Shown in pieces: positions 34,870-44,274 of a stretch of DNA of 64,000 nt. Numbering within the stretch: position 1 is the stretch's first letter; every line of letters starts with the position of its first letter. The DNA lies in the NCBI RefSeq assembly GCF_030378205.1, contig NZ_CP127385.1:4814001-4878000 (forward strand), in the 5' to 3' direction. The notes below the pieces were generated by a model that did no database searches, had not been told where the DNA came from, and saw only the letters and a list, made by a program, of their open reading frames with translations. This stretch comes from Bradyrhizobium sp. NP1 (lineage in GTDB: Bacteria > Pseudomonadota > Alphaproteobacteria > Rhizobiales > Xanthobacteraceae). The translations under genes were made by a program, and so were the position numbers.

Positions 34870-35643
34870 TCAGGCCGGGACCGGCTCGCCCTCCTCGTGA
34901 CGATGCTTTTCCGGCAGGTAGGCCAGCAGCATTTCGCGCACCAGCGTCGGGCTCTTGGAATCGCGGATCATCAGGATGCCGTCGATGATCAGCGTGCGGT
35001 TGGTTTCCTCGTCGAGCAGCTTGCCGTGCAGCTTGTCGGCGATCGGCAGGCAGAACAGGTTCGCCACCAGCGCGCCGTACAGGGTGGCGAGCAGCGCGGT
35101 CGCCATGAACGGGCCGAGCTTGGACGGATCGGTCATGTTGGCGAACATCTGCACCATGCCGATCAGTGTGCCGATCATACCGAAGGCCGGCGCGCAGTCG
35201 CCGACGGCGCGGTAGATCTTGCTGCCCTCGTCGAGATGCATCAGGAAATTGTCGCGGTCGCGCTCGAGATTGTCGCGAATGAATTCGAGGTCATAGCCGT
35301 CGGCGACGAAGCGGATGCCCTTGGCCAGGAACGGCTCGTCGGTCTCGACCTTTTCCAGGCCGACCGGCCCCTGCTTGCGGGCGATCTCGGCGATGCGCGC
35401 CAGCTCGTCGACGAGGTCATGGGCCGACAGCCGGCTCATGGTGAAGGCGAATTTGGCGCCGAGCGGCAGGCCGTGCAGCAGCGAGCTCAAGGGGAAGCGG
35501 ATCATGGTGGCGGCCAACGAACCGCCGAAGATGATGATCATCGCATGTTCGGAGATGAACATGTGCAGGTCGCCGCCCATCAGGATCATCGTGGTAATGA
35601 CAATGATGCCGGAGATCAGTCCAGCGCTTGTCATGATATCCAT
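34870..35643 (-). CDS. motA: Flagellar motor stator protein MotA
   Basis: The 257-residue protein has four membrane helices: two at the N-terminus, then a cytoplasmic domain (about 60-145), then two more around APAFGMIGTLIGMVQM and LLATLYGALVANLFCLPIA. The length and GMIGTLIG motif are closer to PomA/short MotA than to the 290-residue enteric form. The ATG at 35643 has GTGGAG upstream and replaces a GTG 12 bases further out. It forms an operon with motB. Confidence 0.92.
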   Translation of the reverse strand: MDIMTSAGLISGIIVITTMILMGGDLHMFISEHAMIIIFGGSLAATMIRFPLSSLLHGLPLGAKFAFTMSRLSAHDLVDELARIAEIARKQGPVGLEKVETDEPFLAKGIRFVADGYDLEFIRDNLERDRDNFLMHLDEGSKIYRAVGDCAPAFGMIGTLIGMVQMFANMTDPSKLGPFMATALLATLYGALVANLFCLPIADKLHGKLLDEETNRTLIIDGILMIRDSKSPTLVREMLLAYLPEKHRHEEGEPVPA

Positions 35644-36025
35644 GGGAAGCTCCACGCTACGCGTACGACCGCCCGTTCAAGGCGGTGCGGCCCGTTCTGA
35701 GCCGCCATCCGCGACCCTACGTTGCGGCCATTAAAGACGCGTAAAGGTTAAACCGGCCGGGGTCCGACGGCCCTGCCGGCCGGCACACCGGATGCGGCCG
35801 ACGGCCATCCCGGGGGGCGGATGCCGGGCGGCCTCAACCTTCCGCTAACCATCAGCGCAGCGAGGCGTGCCGGCGTCGGCGACGGGCGGCGGCTCCGGCG
35901 CGCAGGCCACGGCGGCGCTGGTCCGGCAAAGCCGGCCACAACGTGGGGTCAGCATCTTGCATATTTTATTCAAAAATGATTGCCTTGTCTTCCGGGGACG
36001 GAAACACCTGACAAGGGGAAGCCAG
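35644..36025. other. 382-base gap with a promoter region and no supported gene
   Basis: The stretch between the divergent motA and peptide-binding-protein genes is GC-rich from 35760 to 35950 with no coding signal beyond shadow frames. AT-rich sequence from about 35955 to 35985 holds the box described separately and is the likely promoter of the plus-strand ABC operon. Confidence 0.5.
35957..35984 (+). promoter_or_regulatory. Shared 28-bp box upstream of the peptide-type ABC operon
   Basis: The 28 bases match those at 42646-42673 at 22 positions, including an unbroken 12-base core TATTCAAAAATG (35967-35978). It ends about 41 bases before the ATG at 36026. The second copy lies in the promoter of a GntR/FCD regulator, so this is a candidate binding site for that regulator. 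Confidence 0.6.
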
Positions 36026-37594
36026 ATGCGGTTACGGCACGGCGTATCGACCTCGACCATGGCAATTGCGTTGCTGCTTGCGGCGCTGGCGCCCGCGGCG
36101 GCGCAGCCAGCTCCCGCCGGCAAGGCCGCTCACGTCATCATCCAGCCCGAGCCGCCGATCCTGATGCAGGGGCTGAGCCAGAACACGCCGACCAACATGG
36201 TCGCAGGCAACATCTATGAATCGCTGTTGCGTTTCGACGAGAAGTTCAATTTGCAGCCCTCGCTCGCCAAGAGCTGGACGATCTCGGACGACAAGAAGAC
36301 CTACACCTTCCGCCTGCAGGACGGCGTGGTCTGGCACGATGGCAAGCCGTTCACCGCCGACGATGTGGTGTTCACGCTCGACAAGTTCCTGCGCGAAGTG
36401 TCTCCGCGCTGGCGGCCGGTCGTCAACAACCAGGTCGCCAAGATCGAGAAGGTCGACGACCTCACGGTGAAGATCGAGCTGAAGCAGCCGTTCTCGCCGC
36501 TGCCGCTGGTGCTCGAAGTGTCATCGACGCCGATCATCCCGAAGCACATCTATGACGGCACCGACTATCGTGCCAACCCCGCCAACAACACCCCGATCGG
36601 CACGGGTCCCTACGCTTTCAAGGAATGGAAGAAGGGCTCCTACATCCATCTCGTCAGGAACAAGCAGTATTGGCTGAAGGACAAGCCCTATTTCGACGAT
36701 CTCTACTGGGAGATCATTCCGGACGCAGCCGCCCGCGCGGTGGCCTATGAGACCGGCAAGGTCGACGTGCTACCGGGCGGCGCGGTCGACATCTACGACG
36801 TCGGCCGGCTGTCGAAGCTGCCCAACACCTGCATGACCACCAAGGGCTGGGAGATGTTCGCGCCGACCGCCTGGGTCGCGGTCAACATGCGCAGCGGCAT
36901 TCTCGCCAACAAGCAGTTCCGACAGGGGCTGATGTTCGCGATCGATCGCGAATTCGGCATGAACACGGTGTGGGACGGCATCGGCAAGGTCCCGACCGGA
37001 CCGGTCTCGTCCAAGACGCGGTTCTATTCGTCGGACGTTCCGAAATATTCCTACGATCCCGAAAAGGCCAAGCAGCTCATCAAGGCCTCCGGCTACAAGG
37101 GCGAGAAGCTGAAGCTGCTCGGCATTCCCTATGGCGAGATCTGGAACCGCTGGGCGGAAGCCGTGAAGCAGAACCTGCTCGATGCCGGCGTCAACGTCGA
37201 GATCGAGGCGACCGACGTGCCGGGCTGGACCCAGAAGCTCTCGAACTGGGACTATGACCTCGCCTTCAACTTCGTCTACCAGCTCGGCGATCCCGCGATC
37301 GGGGTGGCGCGCAACTACATCACCAGCAACATCGTCAAGGGCAACCCGTTCGCCAATATCTCCGGCTATTCCAATCCGGAAGTCGACAAGCTGTTTGCGG
37401 ATGCGGCGGTGGCGCCGACCGACGAGGAGCGCCAGCGGCTCTACACCAAGGTGCAGCAGATCATCGTCGACGACGTGCCGATCCTGTGGCTGCTCGAGCT
37501 GGAAAACCCGACTATCTACCGCTGCGACATCAAGGACCTGGTGACGACGGCGGTCGGGGTCGACGATGGGTTCCGCGACGCGCGAAGGAACTGA
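36026..37594 (+). CDS. ABC transporter substrate-binding protein, peptide/nickel family 5
   Basis: The roughly 522-residue periplasmic protein starts MRLRHGVSTSTMAIALLLAA with a signal peptide cut near AAAQPAPA. Family-5 hallmarks are YESLLRFDEKFNLQPSLAKSW, DGVVWHDGKPFTADDVVFTLDKF and FRQGLMFAIDRE. AAGGGGAAG precedes the ATG. It is first in a four-gene importer operon. Family members carry peptides, opines, glutathione or aromatic acids; the flanking hydrolases favour a small organic molecule. Confidence 0.92.
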   Translation: MRLRHGVSTSTMAIALLLAALAPAAAQPAPAGKAAHVIIQPEPPILMQGLSQNTPTNMVAGNIYESLLRFDEKFNLQPSLAKSWTISDDKKTYTFRLQDGVVWHDGKPFTADDVVFTLDKFLREVSPRWRPVVNNQVAKIEKVDDLTVKIELKQPFSPLPLVLEVSSTPIIPKHIYDGTDYRANPANNTPIGTGPYAFKEWKKGSYIHLVRNKQYWLKDKPYFDDLYWEIIPDAAARAVAYETGKVDVLPGGAVDIYDVGRLSKLPNTCMTTKGWEMFAPTAWVAVNMRSGILANKQFRQGLMFAIDREFGMNTVWDGIGKVPTGPVSSKTRFYSSDVPKYSYDPEKAKQLIKASGYKGEKLKLLGIPYGEIWNRWAEAVKQNLLDAGVNVEIEATDVPGWTQKLSNWDYDLAFNFVYQLGDPAIGVARNYITSNIVKGNPFANISGYSNPEVDKLFADAAVAPTDEERQRLYTKVQQIIVDDVPILWLLELENPTIYRCDIKDLVTTAVGVDDGFRDARRN

Positions 37595-37595
37595 G

Positions 37596-38591
37596 GTGTC
37601 CCTCGGCCGCTACACGGAGCTGTTGAAGTTCCTCGGCTTGCGGCTCGCCAAGGGATGCGTGGTCCTGTTCGCGATCGCGATCCTGAACTTCTTCCTGATC
37701 CATGCCGCGCCCGGCGATCCCGTAACCGTGCTCGCCGGCCAGTCGGGCGCGGCCGACGAGGAGTTGCTGCGCCAGCTCCGGCAGCGCTTCGGCCTCGACC
37801 AGCCGCTCGCCCATCAACTCTGGATCTATCTGAAGGACTACGCGACGCTCGATCTCGGCTTTAGCTACCGCCAGCAGCAGCCGGTGCTGACGCTGGTGCT
37901 CGAGCGGCTGCCCGCCACCCTGCTGCTCACAGGCGCGGCGTTCGCGGTCTCGCTGACGCTGGGCGTCATCATGGGCATGCTGGCGGCGCGCCGCGTCGGG
38001 AGCTGGTCCGACAGCGCCATCACCGCGCTGGCGCTCGTCTTCTACGCCACGCCTTTGTTCTGGATCGCGCTGATGAGCCAGATCGTGTTCTCGCTCAAGC
38101 TCGGATTGCTGCCCAATGTCGGCTACGAGACCATCGGCGCCGGCTACACCGGCTTGGCGCGCGCCGCCGACATCGGCACCCATCTGATCCTCCCGGCCCT
38201 GACGCTCGGCCTGTTCTTCACCGCGCTCTATGCCCGTATGATGCGCGCATCCATGCTGGAAATATCGGGCGCTGACTTCATCAAGACGGCGCGGGCCAAG
38301 GGCCTGCCGCCGTTCCTGATCCTGCGCCGCCATATCGCGCGCAACGCCGTGCTGCCGGTGGTGACGCTCGCGGGCCTGCAGGCCGGCCAACTGGTCGGCG
38401 GCGCGGTCCTGACCGAGACCGTGTTCGCCTGGCCCGGCATGGGACGGCTGATGTTCGACGCGCTGGTGCAGCGCGACTATGCCGTGCTGCTCGGCGTGTT
38501 CTTCGTCTCCTCCGCGATGGTGGTGCTGTTCAACATCATCACCGACATCCTTTATCGGATCGTCGATCCGCGCATCGAGGCGGCCGCATGA
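37596..38591 (+). CDS. ABC transporter permease, DppB type
   Basis: The roughly 331-residue inner-membrane protein has six helices. The N-terminal FFLIHAAPGDPVTVLAG and the EAA loop ISGADFIKTARAKGLPPFLILRRHIARNAVLPV (site of ATPase contact) identify the DppB branch. The GTG at 37596 with AAGGA upstream is preferred; an ATG at 37566 would overlap the preceding gene by 29 bases. Its stop overlaps the next start. Confidence 0.92.
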   Translation: MSLGRYTELLKFLGLRLAKGCVVLFAIAILNFFLIHAAPGDPVTVLAGQSGAADEELLRQLRQRFGLDQPLAHQLWIYLKDYATLDLGFSYRQQQPVLTLVLERLPATLLLTGAAFAVSLTLGVIMGMLAARRVGSWSDSAITALALVFYATPLFWIALMSQIVFSLKLGLLPNVGYETIGAGYTGLARAADIGTHLILPALTLGLFFTALYARMMRASMLEISGADFIKTARAKGLPPFLILRRHIARNAVLPVVTLAGLQAGQLVGGAVLTETVFAWPGMGRLMFDALVQRDYAVLLGVFFVSSAMVVLFNIITDILYRIVDPRIEAAA

Positions 38592-39424
38592 GCTTCGTCA
38601 GGCGCTTCGCGCGGAACCGCGGCGCGGTGATCGGGCTCGCGCTGCTCGTGGTGCTGCTCGCGTTTGCGATCATCGGCCCCTACCTCTATCCGCAATCGCC
38701 CTGGCGCGTCGTCGGGCGGCCGTTCCTGGCGCCGTTCGCGATGGAGCGCTTTCCGCTCGGCACCGATACGCTCGGCCGCGACATCGCCGCCGGCCTCGTT
38801 CATGGCGCCAGCGTTTCACTCACCATCGGCGTGGTCTCGACCCTGGTGGCGCTCCTGATCGGCGTGCCGCTCGGCGCGATCGCGGGCTATGCCGGCGGCA
38901 TCGTCGACGATCTCCTGATGCGCTTCACCGAGTTCTTCCAGACCATCCCGAGCTTTGCACTGGCGATCGTGCTGGTCGCGATCCTGCAGCCGACGCTGGG
39001 CTCGATCGTGCTGACGATCGGGCTCGTATCCTGGCCGCCGGTAGCGCGGCTGGTGCGGGGCGAAGTGCTGTCGCTGAAGACGCGGGAATATGTGCTCGCC
39101 GCCGTCACGCTCGGCCAATCGACGTCGCGGATCATCTTCAGCCAGATCCTGCCGAACGCGATCGCCCCGATCGTCGTGATGGGCTCGCTGATGATCGCAT
39201 CCGCCATCCTCCTGGAGTCGGCCTTGTCGTTCCTCGGGCTCGGCGATCCCAACCGCATGAGCTGGGGTTACATGATCGGCGCCGGCCGCGCCCGGCTGAT
39301 TGATGCCTGGTGGATCAGCTTCTTTCCCGGGCTTGCGATCTTCCTGACCGTGCTGGCGCTCAACCTCGCCGGCGAAGGCCTCAACGACGCGCTCAATCCG
39401 CGCCTGTCACGGGGTGGGCGATAG
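38588..39424 (+). CDS. ABC transporter permease, DppC type
   Basis: The 278-residue inner-membrane protein has the DppC family opening (GAVIGLALLVVLLAFAIIGPYLYP), the LGTDTLGRDIAAGLVHGA stretch and the EAA loop starting LKTREYVLAAVTLG. It forms a heterodimer with the preceding permease, to which it is coupled by an ATGA overlap. Confidence 0.92.
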   Translation: MSFVRRFARNRGAVIGLALLVVLLAFAIIGPYLYPQSPWRVVGRPFLAPFAMERFPLGTDTLGRDIAAGLVHGASVSLTIGVVSTLVALLIGVPLGAIAGYAGGIVDDLLMRFTEFFQTIPSFALAIVLVAILQPTLGSIVLTIGLVSWPPVARLVRGEVLSLKTREYVLAAVTLGQSTSRIIFSQILPNAIAPIVVMGSLMIASAILLESALSFLGLGDPNRMSWGYMIGAGRARLIDAWWISFFPGLAIFLTVLALNLAGEGLNDALNPRLSRGGR

Positions 39425-41032
39425 ATGGCCGCTTCCCTGCTCGCTGTCGAAGGCCTGAAGCTGGCGCTGCCCGCTTTCGCCGACCGCTCGTTCGCCATCG
39501 ACAATGTCTCGCTCTCGATCGCGCCCGGCGAGACGCTGTGCGTGGTCGGCGAATCCGGCTCCGGAAAATCGATGCTCGCCCACGCCGTGATGGGCCTTTT
39601 GCCGAAGGAGGTCAGGCCGACATCCGGCAGCATCCGCATCGAGGGCCGCGACCTGCTCGCGCTCGACGAGCGGACGATGCGCGACGTGCGTGGCCGCGAG
39701 ATCGGCATGATCTTCCAGGAGCCGATGACCTCGCTCAACCCGATCATGCCGATCGGCCGGCAGATCGAGGAGACCTTCGAGGCGCATGGGCTGCTCGATC
39801 CGCCGCGCCGCCACGCGCGGGCGATCGAGCTGCTCACCGAGGTCGGCCTGCCCGACCCCGCGCAGATCGCGCGGGCCTATCCGCACGAGCTGTCCGGCGG
39901 CCAGCGCCAGCGCGTCATGATCGCGATCGCGCTTGCGCTCGAGCCGCGGCTGCTGATCGCGGACGAGCCGACCACCGCGCTCGACGTCACCACGCAGGCG
40001 CAGATCCTGAAACTGATCGCCGAGCTGCGCCGCAAGCGCGGCACGGCAGCCTTGTTCATCACCCATGATTTCGGCGTGGTCGCCGATATCGCCGACCGCA
40101 TCGTCGTGCTGCAGCAGGGCGTCCTGGTCGAACAGGGCACGGCTGATGCCGTGCTGGCGCAGCCGCAGCATCCCTACACGCAACGGCTGATCGCGGCCGT
40201 GCCGTCGCTGCGACCGCCGGAGCGCCCCGCCGAGCCGACGCGGCCGCCGGTGCTGGTGGTGGAAAATCTCGGCAAGACCTATCGCAAGCGCGGGCTGTTC
40301 CAGACGGCGCGCAGCGTGACCGCCGCGGCCGATATCTCCTTCACGCTGGCGCGCGGCGAGACCCTGGGCCTGGTCGGCGAATCCGGCTCCGGCAAATCGA
40401 CGATCGGCCGCTGCTGCATCCGCCTGATCGAACCGGACCAAGGCCGCGTCGTGCTCGACGGCGTGGCGCTCAACAGCCTGCCGCCGGGTGCGATGCGCCG
40501 GCAGCGCAGCCGCATCCAGATGGTTTTTCAGGACCCCTACGCCTCGCTCAACCCGCGACAAACCATCGGCCGCATCATCGCCGACGGGCCGCTCGCCCAT
40601 GGCGTCACGCATCAAGAGGCCACGCGGCGGGCGAAGGAGCTGCTCGAGCTGGTCGGGCTTTCGGCCGGCGCGATCGACCGCTACCCGCACGAATTCTCCG
40701 GCGGCCAGCGCCAGCGCATCGGGCTTGCGCGTGCGCTCGCGCTTCAACCTGACGTGCTGGTCGCGGACGAAGCGGTCTCGGCGCTCGACGTCTCGGTGCA
40801 GGAACAGATCCTGGCGCTGATCAAGACCATCCAGGACAAGCTCGGCCTCGCCATCCTCTTCGTGACCCATGACCTGCGCGTCGCGGCGCAGATCTGCGAC
40901 CGCATCATCGTGCTGCAGCGCGGCCACATCGTCGAGAGCGGCCGCACAGCCGCGCTGTTCGCCAATCCGCAGCACGCCTATACGCGGCAACTGCTGTCAG
41001 CCATTCCCGGCAGCACACGCTTCAAGAATTGA
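39425..41032 (+). CDS. ABC transporter ATP-binding protein, fused DppD-DppF type
   Basis: Two complete ATPase domains lie in one chain of 535 residues. The first has [22 protein letters not shown] and [12 protein letters not shown]; the second has [22 protein letters not shown] and [12 protein letters not shown]. Fusion means one protein can power the importer. Start follows the permease stop directly (TAGATG). In the first domain's Walker A the usual final Ser/Thr is followed by Met. The second domain's Walker B reads DEAVSALD rather than DEPTSALD, as is common in DppF. Confidence 0.93.
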   Translation: MAASLLAVEGLKLALPAFADRSFAIDNVSLSIAPGETLCVVGESGSGKSMLAHAVMGLLPKEVRPTSGSIRIEGRDLLALDERTMRDVRGREIGMIFQEPMTSLNPIMPIGRQIEETFEAHGLLDPPRRHARAIELLTEVGLPDPAQIARAYPHELSGGQRQRVMIAIALALEPRLLIADEPTTALDVTTQAQILKLIAELRRKRGTAALFITHDFGVVADIADRIVVLQQGVLVEQGTADAVLAQPQHPYTQRLIAAVPSLRPPERPAEPTRPPVLVVENLGKTYRKRGLFQTARSVTAAADISFTLARGETLGLVGESGSGKSTIGRCCIRLIEPDQGRVVLDGVALNSLPPGAMRRQRSRIQMVFQDPYASLNPRQTIGRIIADGPLAHGVTHQEATRRAKELLELVGLSAGAIDRYPHEFSGGQRQRIGLARALALQPDVLVADEAVSALDVSVQEQILALIKTIQDKLGLAILFVTHDLRVAAQICDRIIVLQRGHIVESGRTAALFANPQHAYTRQLLSAIPGSTRFKN

Positions 41033-41093
41033 AAGACCTGCTGCGCCGTCCGCGCGGGCGGATGGCATTCACATCATCGAGGAAGGAGACACG

Positions 41094-41903
41094 ATGGCGA
41101 CCCGGCACGAAATGATATTCGAAGGCGTTCCGGTCGCCTATTGGGAAGGCGGCCGAGGCTTTCCGCTGCTGCTGATCCACGGCTCGGGCCCTGGCGCCTC
41201 GACTGCCGGCAACTGGCGTCTGGTGCTGCCGATGCTCGAACAGCACTTCCATGTCATCGCGATCGACCTGATTGGGTTTGGCCAGAGCGGCCGCAAGCCC
41301 GCGCCTCCCTATTTCGATCTCGGCCTCTGGCATCGCCAGGCGAACCACGCCCTCGGCCTGTTCGGCTCCGAGCAGGTCGGCGTTCTCGGACATTCGCTTT
41401 CCGGCTCCATCAGCCTGCGCCTTGCCGCGCTCGATCGCCGCGTCTCCCACGTCATGACGACGGGCACGATGGGCACCGTCTTTCCGCTCAACGAGCACCT
41501 GGTCAGGACCTGGTCGTTTCCCCCGACGCGGGACGCGATAAGGCTTGCCGCCCGGTCGCTCATTTTCGACGAAAGCGTCATCACCGACCCCTATATCGAC
41601 GGTCGCGTCGAGGTGCTGCATCAGGGCGACTACGGCGACTATTTCGCGTCCATGTTCGAAGGCGACAAGCAGCGCTACATCGATGCCGCTGCGCTCGATG
41701 GTCGCCTGTTGCGCGACATCGTCGCACGTGTCTGCATGGTTCACGGCCGCAACGACCTGCCGATCCCCTGGCAGGCCGCCTCATGCCGGCTCGCCGAATT
41801 CATGCCGCAGGCGGACGTCATGCTGCTCGCGCGCTGCGGGCATTCGCCAGCACTGGAGCATCCGGAAAAGCTGGTCGCGCTGGCGCGCGATTTCTTCAGG
41901 TAG
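41094..41903 (+). CDS. Alpha/beta hydrolase, meta-cleavage-product-hydrolase-like
   Basis: The 269-residue protein has the full triad: Ser in the elbow GHSLSGS, Asp in HGRNDLP and His in RCGHSPALE. The oxyanion segment LLIHGSGPGAS is the form seen in BphD/MhpC-type C-C hydrolases, which split ring-fission products. GGAAGGAGA before the ATG is a very strong ribosome site. It follows the importer by 61 bases and is probably co-transcribed. The substrate is unknown. The stop codon merges with a remnant of the CTAG repeat. Confidence 0.9.
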   Translation: MATRHEMIFEGVPVAYWEGGRGFPLLLIHGSGPGASTAGNWRLVLPMLEQHFHVIAIDLIGFGQSGRKPAPPYFDLGLWHRQANHALGLFGSEQVGVLGHSLSGSISLRLAALDRRVSHVMTTGTMGTVFPLNEHLVRTWSFPPTRDAIRLAARSLIFDESVITDPYIDGRVEVLHQGDYGDYFASMFEGDKQRYIDAAALDGRLLRDIVARVCMVHGRNDLPIPWQAASCRLAEFMPQADVMLLARCGHSPALEHPEKLVALARDFFR

Positions 41904-41959
41904 TTGATTCTAACATTCGCAAAAGTGCCTCCCAAAGCGGCGCGAATGCCGGAATCGGA
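41901..41959. repeat. Truncated CTAG-repeat remnant at the hydrolase stop codon
   Basis: TAG, then TTGATTCTAACATTCGC, AAAAGTGCCTCCCAA and finally GAATCGGA correspond to unit 2 of copy B (61988-62062) with 7 bases lost near the start and the far CTAG end eroded. The TAG is also the stop codon of the hydrolase gene. Confidence 0.75.
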
Positions 41960-41968
41960 GCGCCAGGT

Positions 41969-42631
41969 CTACAATCCCCGGATCAGCCGCGCCGCGGTGT
42001 GCTCGCAGTGCTGCCGGCACAGCTTGCGCAGCCGCACGGCGTCGCCCGCCTGCAGCGCCTCGAACATCGCGCGATGCTCGGTCTCGGCCTGCCGCACGTC
42101 CTTGGTCAGGTTGATTTCAATACGGATATAGGGCGCGACCTGATCGCGCAGCATGGTGGCGAAGCGGCTGGCATGGCGGCGATGCGCCGAGGACAACAAC
42201 CGCGCATGAAACTCCGAATTGGCGTCGAGCCATTTGTCGATCTGGTTCGGCGAACGGGTGGCGATCCGCTCCATCAGCGACAGCGCCTGCGACACCGCCA
42301 GGATGTCGTTGTCGGTCCGGCTCTGGGCGGCGACGCTGGCGAGATGCTCCTCAACTGCTGCGCGGAGCTCGAAAATCTCCTGGATCTCGGAGCGATCGAG
42401 CGACAGCACGGCATAACCGCGGCGCGGCCGCAGGACGACGAGCCCCTCGACCTCGAGCCGCGTCATCGCCTCGCGCAGCGGCACGCGGCTGGCGCCGAGC
42501 CGCCGCGCCAGTTCCTCCTGGCGCAGCACCCCGCCGGGCGGAAAGACCCCCGTCAGGATCCCCTCCCGCAACCTTCCGTACAGCGTCTCCGACACGGAGG
42601 GGACCCCGTCAAGGGGTGCGGCTTTCGGCAT
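41969..42631 (-). CDS. GntR family transcriptional regulator, FCD subfamily
   Basis: The 220-residue protein has an N-terminal winged helix (VSETLYGRLREGILTGVFPPGGVLRQEELARRLGASRVPLREAMTRLEVEGLV) and an all-helical FCD effector domain with metal-binding His/Asp candidates (FHARLLSSAHRR, TEHRAMFEAL). GGGGAG precedes the ATG. It is divergent from the FAH/RidA genes and converges on the hydrolase, so it probably controls this catabolic block in response to an organic acid. Confidence 0.9.
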   Translation of the reverse strand: MPKAAPLDGVPSVSETLYGRLREGILTGVFPPGGVLRQEELARRLGASRVPLREAMTRLEVEGLVVLRPRRGYAVLSLDRSEIQEIFELRAAVEEHLASVAAQSRTDNDILAVSQALSLMERIATRSPNQIDKWLDANSEFHARLLSSAHRRHASRFATMLRDQVAPYIRIEINLTKDVRQAETEHRAMFEALQAGDAVRLRKLCRQHCEHTAARLIRGL

Positions 42632-42645
42632 CAGTCTCCCCGATA

Positions 42646-42673
42646 TTGAAGATTGTATTCAAAAATGCTTTGC
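42646..42673 (+). promoter_or_regulatory. Shared 28-bp box at the gntR promoter
   Basis: This copy contains the same 12-base core TATTCAAAAATG (42656-42667) as the box at 35957-35984, and the overall match is 22 of 28. It starts 15 bases above the gntR ATG. The TTG-TATTCAA portion has the partial dyad symmetry common in FCD-type operators. Suggests autoregulation plus control of the ABC importer. Confidence 0.6.
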
Positions 42674-42873
42674 TGCATTGGAAAGTTCTGACAGCGCGGC
42701 GGGGGGAAAGTCAACATGGGGATCAGCCTGGAGGACGGGACCTCGGCCAGCCTTGGGCCCAGCCTTGGGCCGGAGACGCCGCCCCGCCGGCTGCCTGCTC
42801 CAATCACGGACCGGCGTTTCGCACCGGTTGCCACGGGCGGCCGCGAGCCGGCCCTGCATGAGGAAAACAGACC

Positions 42874-43758
42874 ATGAAGCTCGTCACCTTCAACAAAAGC
42901 GGCGCGGCCCATGTCGGCGTGCTCGCCAGCGGCGATACGGCGCTGGTCGACCTGACCGAGGCCGGCATCGCCAGGGACATGCTCGATCTCGTCGACCGCT
43001 TCGACAGCCTTCGCGACAGGGTCAGGACCGCGGCGGCCTCGCATCCGGCGCGCACCTATGACGCGCGCGACCTGCTCGCGCCGATTCCCCTGCCCCGCCG
43101 CAACATCTTCTGCGTCGGCAAGAACTATTACGAGCACGCGACCGAGTTCGGCTCGAGCGGCTTCGATTCCGGCTCGGTCGGCGGCAGCGAGGTGCCGGAG
43201 TATCCGATCATCTTCTCCAAGCCGCCCTCGGCGGTGATCGGCCCCGGCGCCGGCATCGACTCCTCGCTCGATCCCTACAATTCCGTCGACTACGAGGCGG
43301 AGCTTGCCGTCATCATCAGCCGCGCCGGGCGTGTGCGCGAAGCCGACGATCCCATGAGTTTCGTGTTCGGCTACACCATCCTCAATGACGTGACCTCGCG
43401 CGAGCTGCAGAAGCGCCACAAGCAGTGGCTGCTCGGCAAGGGTATCGACACCTTCGCGCCGATGGGGCCCGCGATCACGACCGCAGATGCGATCAAGAAT
43501 CTTGCCGATCTCACGATCGAGCTCACGGTCAATGGCGAGCGGCGGCAGTCGGCCCGGATCCGCGACCTGATCTTCGACATCCCGACCCTGATCCGCGCCA
43601 TCGGCCGCTCGACCAGCTTCGTGCCCGGCGACATCATCGCGACCGGAACACCCGTCGGCGTCGGCATCGGCTTCAAGCCGCCGCGCTACCTGAAGCCGGG
43701 CGACAAGGTTCGCATCACCGCGTCCGAGATCGGCGCGCTGGAAAACCCGGTCCTGTGA
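42874..43758 (+). CDS. Fumarylacetoacetate hydrolase (FAH) family protein
   Basis: The 294-residue protein has the FAH-fold C-terminal domain: RNIFCVGKNYYEHATEFG, the metal-binding acids in DYEAELAVII, and FGYTILNDVTSRELQ with the third ligand. Members are 2-keto-3-deoxy acid dehydratases, acylpyruvases or C-C hydrolases of ring-cleavage products. GAGGAAAACAG precedes the ATG. First gene of the plus-strand unit FAH-ridA-ridA-binding protein. Confidence 0.88.
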   Translation: MKLVTFNKSGAAHVGVLASGDTALVDLTEAGIARDMLDLVDRFDSLRDRVRTAAASHPARTYDARDLLAPIPLPRRNIFCVGKNYYEHATEFGSSGFDSGSVGGSEVPEYPIIFSKPPSAVIGPGAGIDSSLDPYNSVDYEAELAVIISRAGRVREADDPMSFVFGYTILNDVTSRELQKRHKQWLLGKGIDTFAPMGPAITTADAIKNLADLTIELTVNGERRQSARIRDLIFDIPTLIRAIGRSTSFVPGDIIATGTPVGVGIGFKPPRYLKPGDKVRITASEIGALENPVL

Positions 43759-43787
43759 ACGACCAGATCAACAACGGAGAACAATCG

Positions 43788-44198
43788 ATGGCAGCGGACA
43801 TCAAGATCTACAATCCCGACGAGCTCGGACCGCCGATGGGGCAATACACCCACGTGACACGGGTGAAGGCCAGCGAATTCCTGTTCATCGCCGGCATGCT
43901 GTCGGGCGACTCCAAGGGCAACATCATCGGCGCCGGCGACTTCGACAAGCAGGTGACGCAGGTCTTCAGCAACGTCGAGGCGGCGCTGAAATCGGCCGGG
44001 GCATCCTGGGCCAATGTCGTGCAGTTCACGACCTACCTGGTGCATTCCCAGGACATCCCGCGCTTCATGGAATTCCGCCTGCGCGAATTCCCGAAGATGT
44101 TCCCGAACGGCAAGTATCCGCCGAACACGCTTCTGATGGTCGACCGCCTGGTGCAGGAGCCGTTCCTGGTCGAGGTGCAGACCATCGCGGCGATCTGA
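43788..44198 (+). CDS. RidA family protein, copy 1
   Basis: The 136-residue protein has the Rid fold (VKASEFLFIAGMLSGDSKGNIIG, VEAALKSAGASWANVVQFTTYLV, NTLLMVDRLVQEPFLVEVQTIAAI). Rid enzymes hydrolyse reactive enamine/imine intermediates; the RidA active-site Arg (usually in R-x-x-V) is replaced here by NTLLMVDRL, so this copy belongs to a non-RidA Rid subgroup. GGAG precedes the ATG at 43788. Confidence 0.85.
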   Translation: MAADIKIYNPDELGPPMGQYTHVTRVKASEFLFIAGMLSGDSKGNIIGAGDFDKQVTQVFSNVEAALKSAGASWANVVQFTTYLVHSQDIPRFMEFRLREFPKMFPNGKYPPNTLLMVDRLVQEPFLVEVQTIAAI

Positions 44199-44274
44199 GC
44201 CGCTTTGCGACAGCGGGCCGCGGAGCACTCCGCGGCTTTCGCGCCAGTGATTTTGCCGATTGGGGGCTCACACC

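Noticed and set aside
39407..40990. Minus-strand 527-codon open frame opposite the fused ABC ATPase
   Set aside because: Low-complexity Arg/Asp/His-rich translation; the plus strand has two complete ATPase domains.
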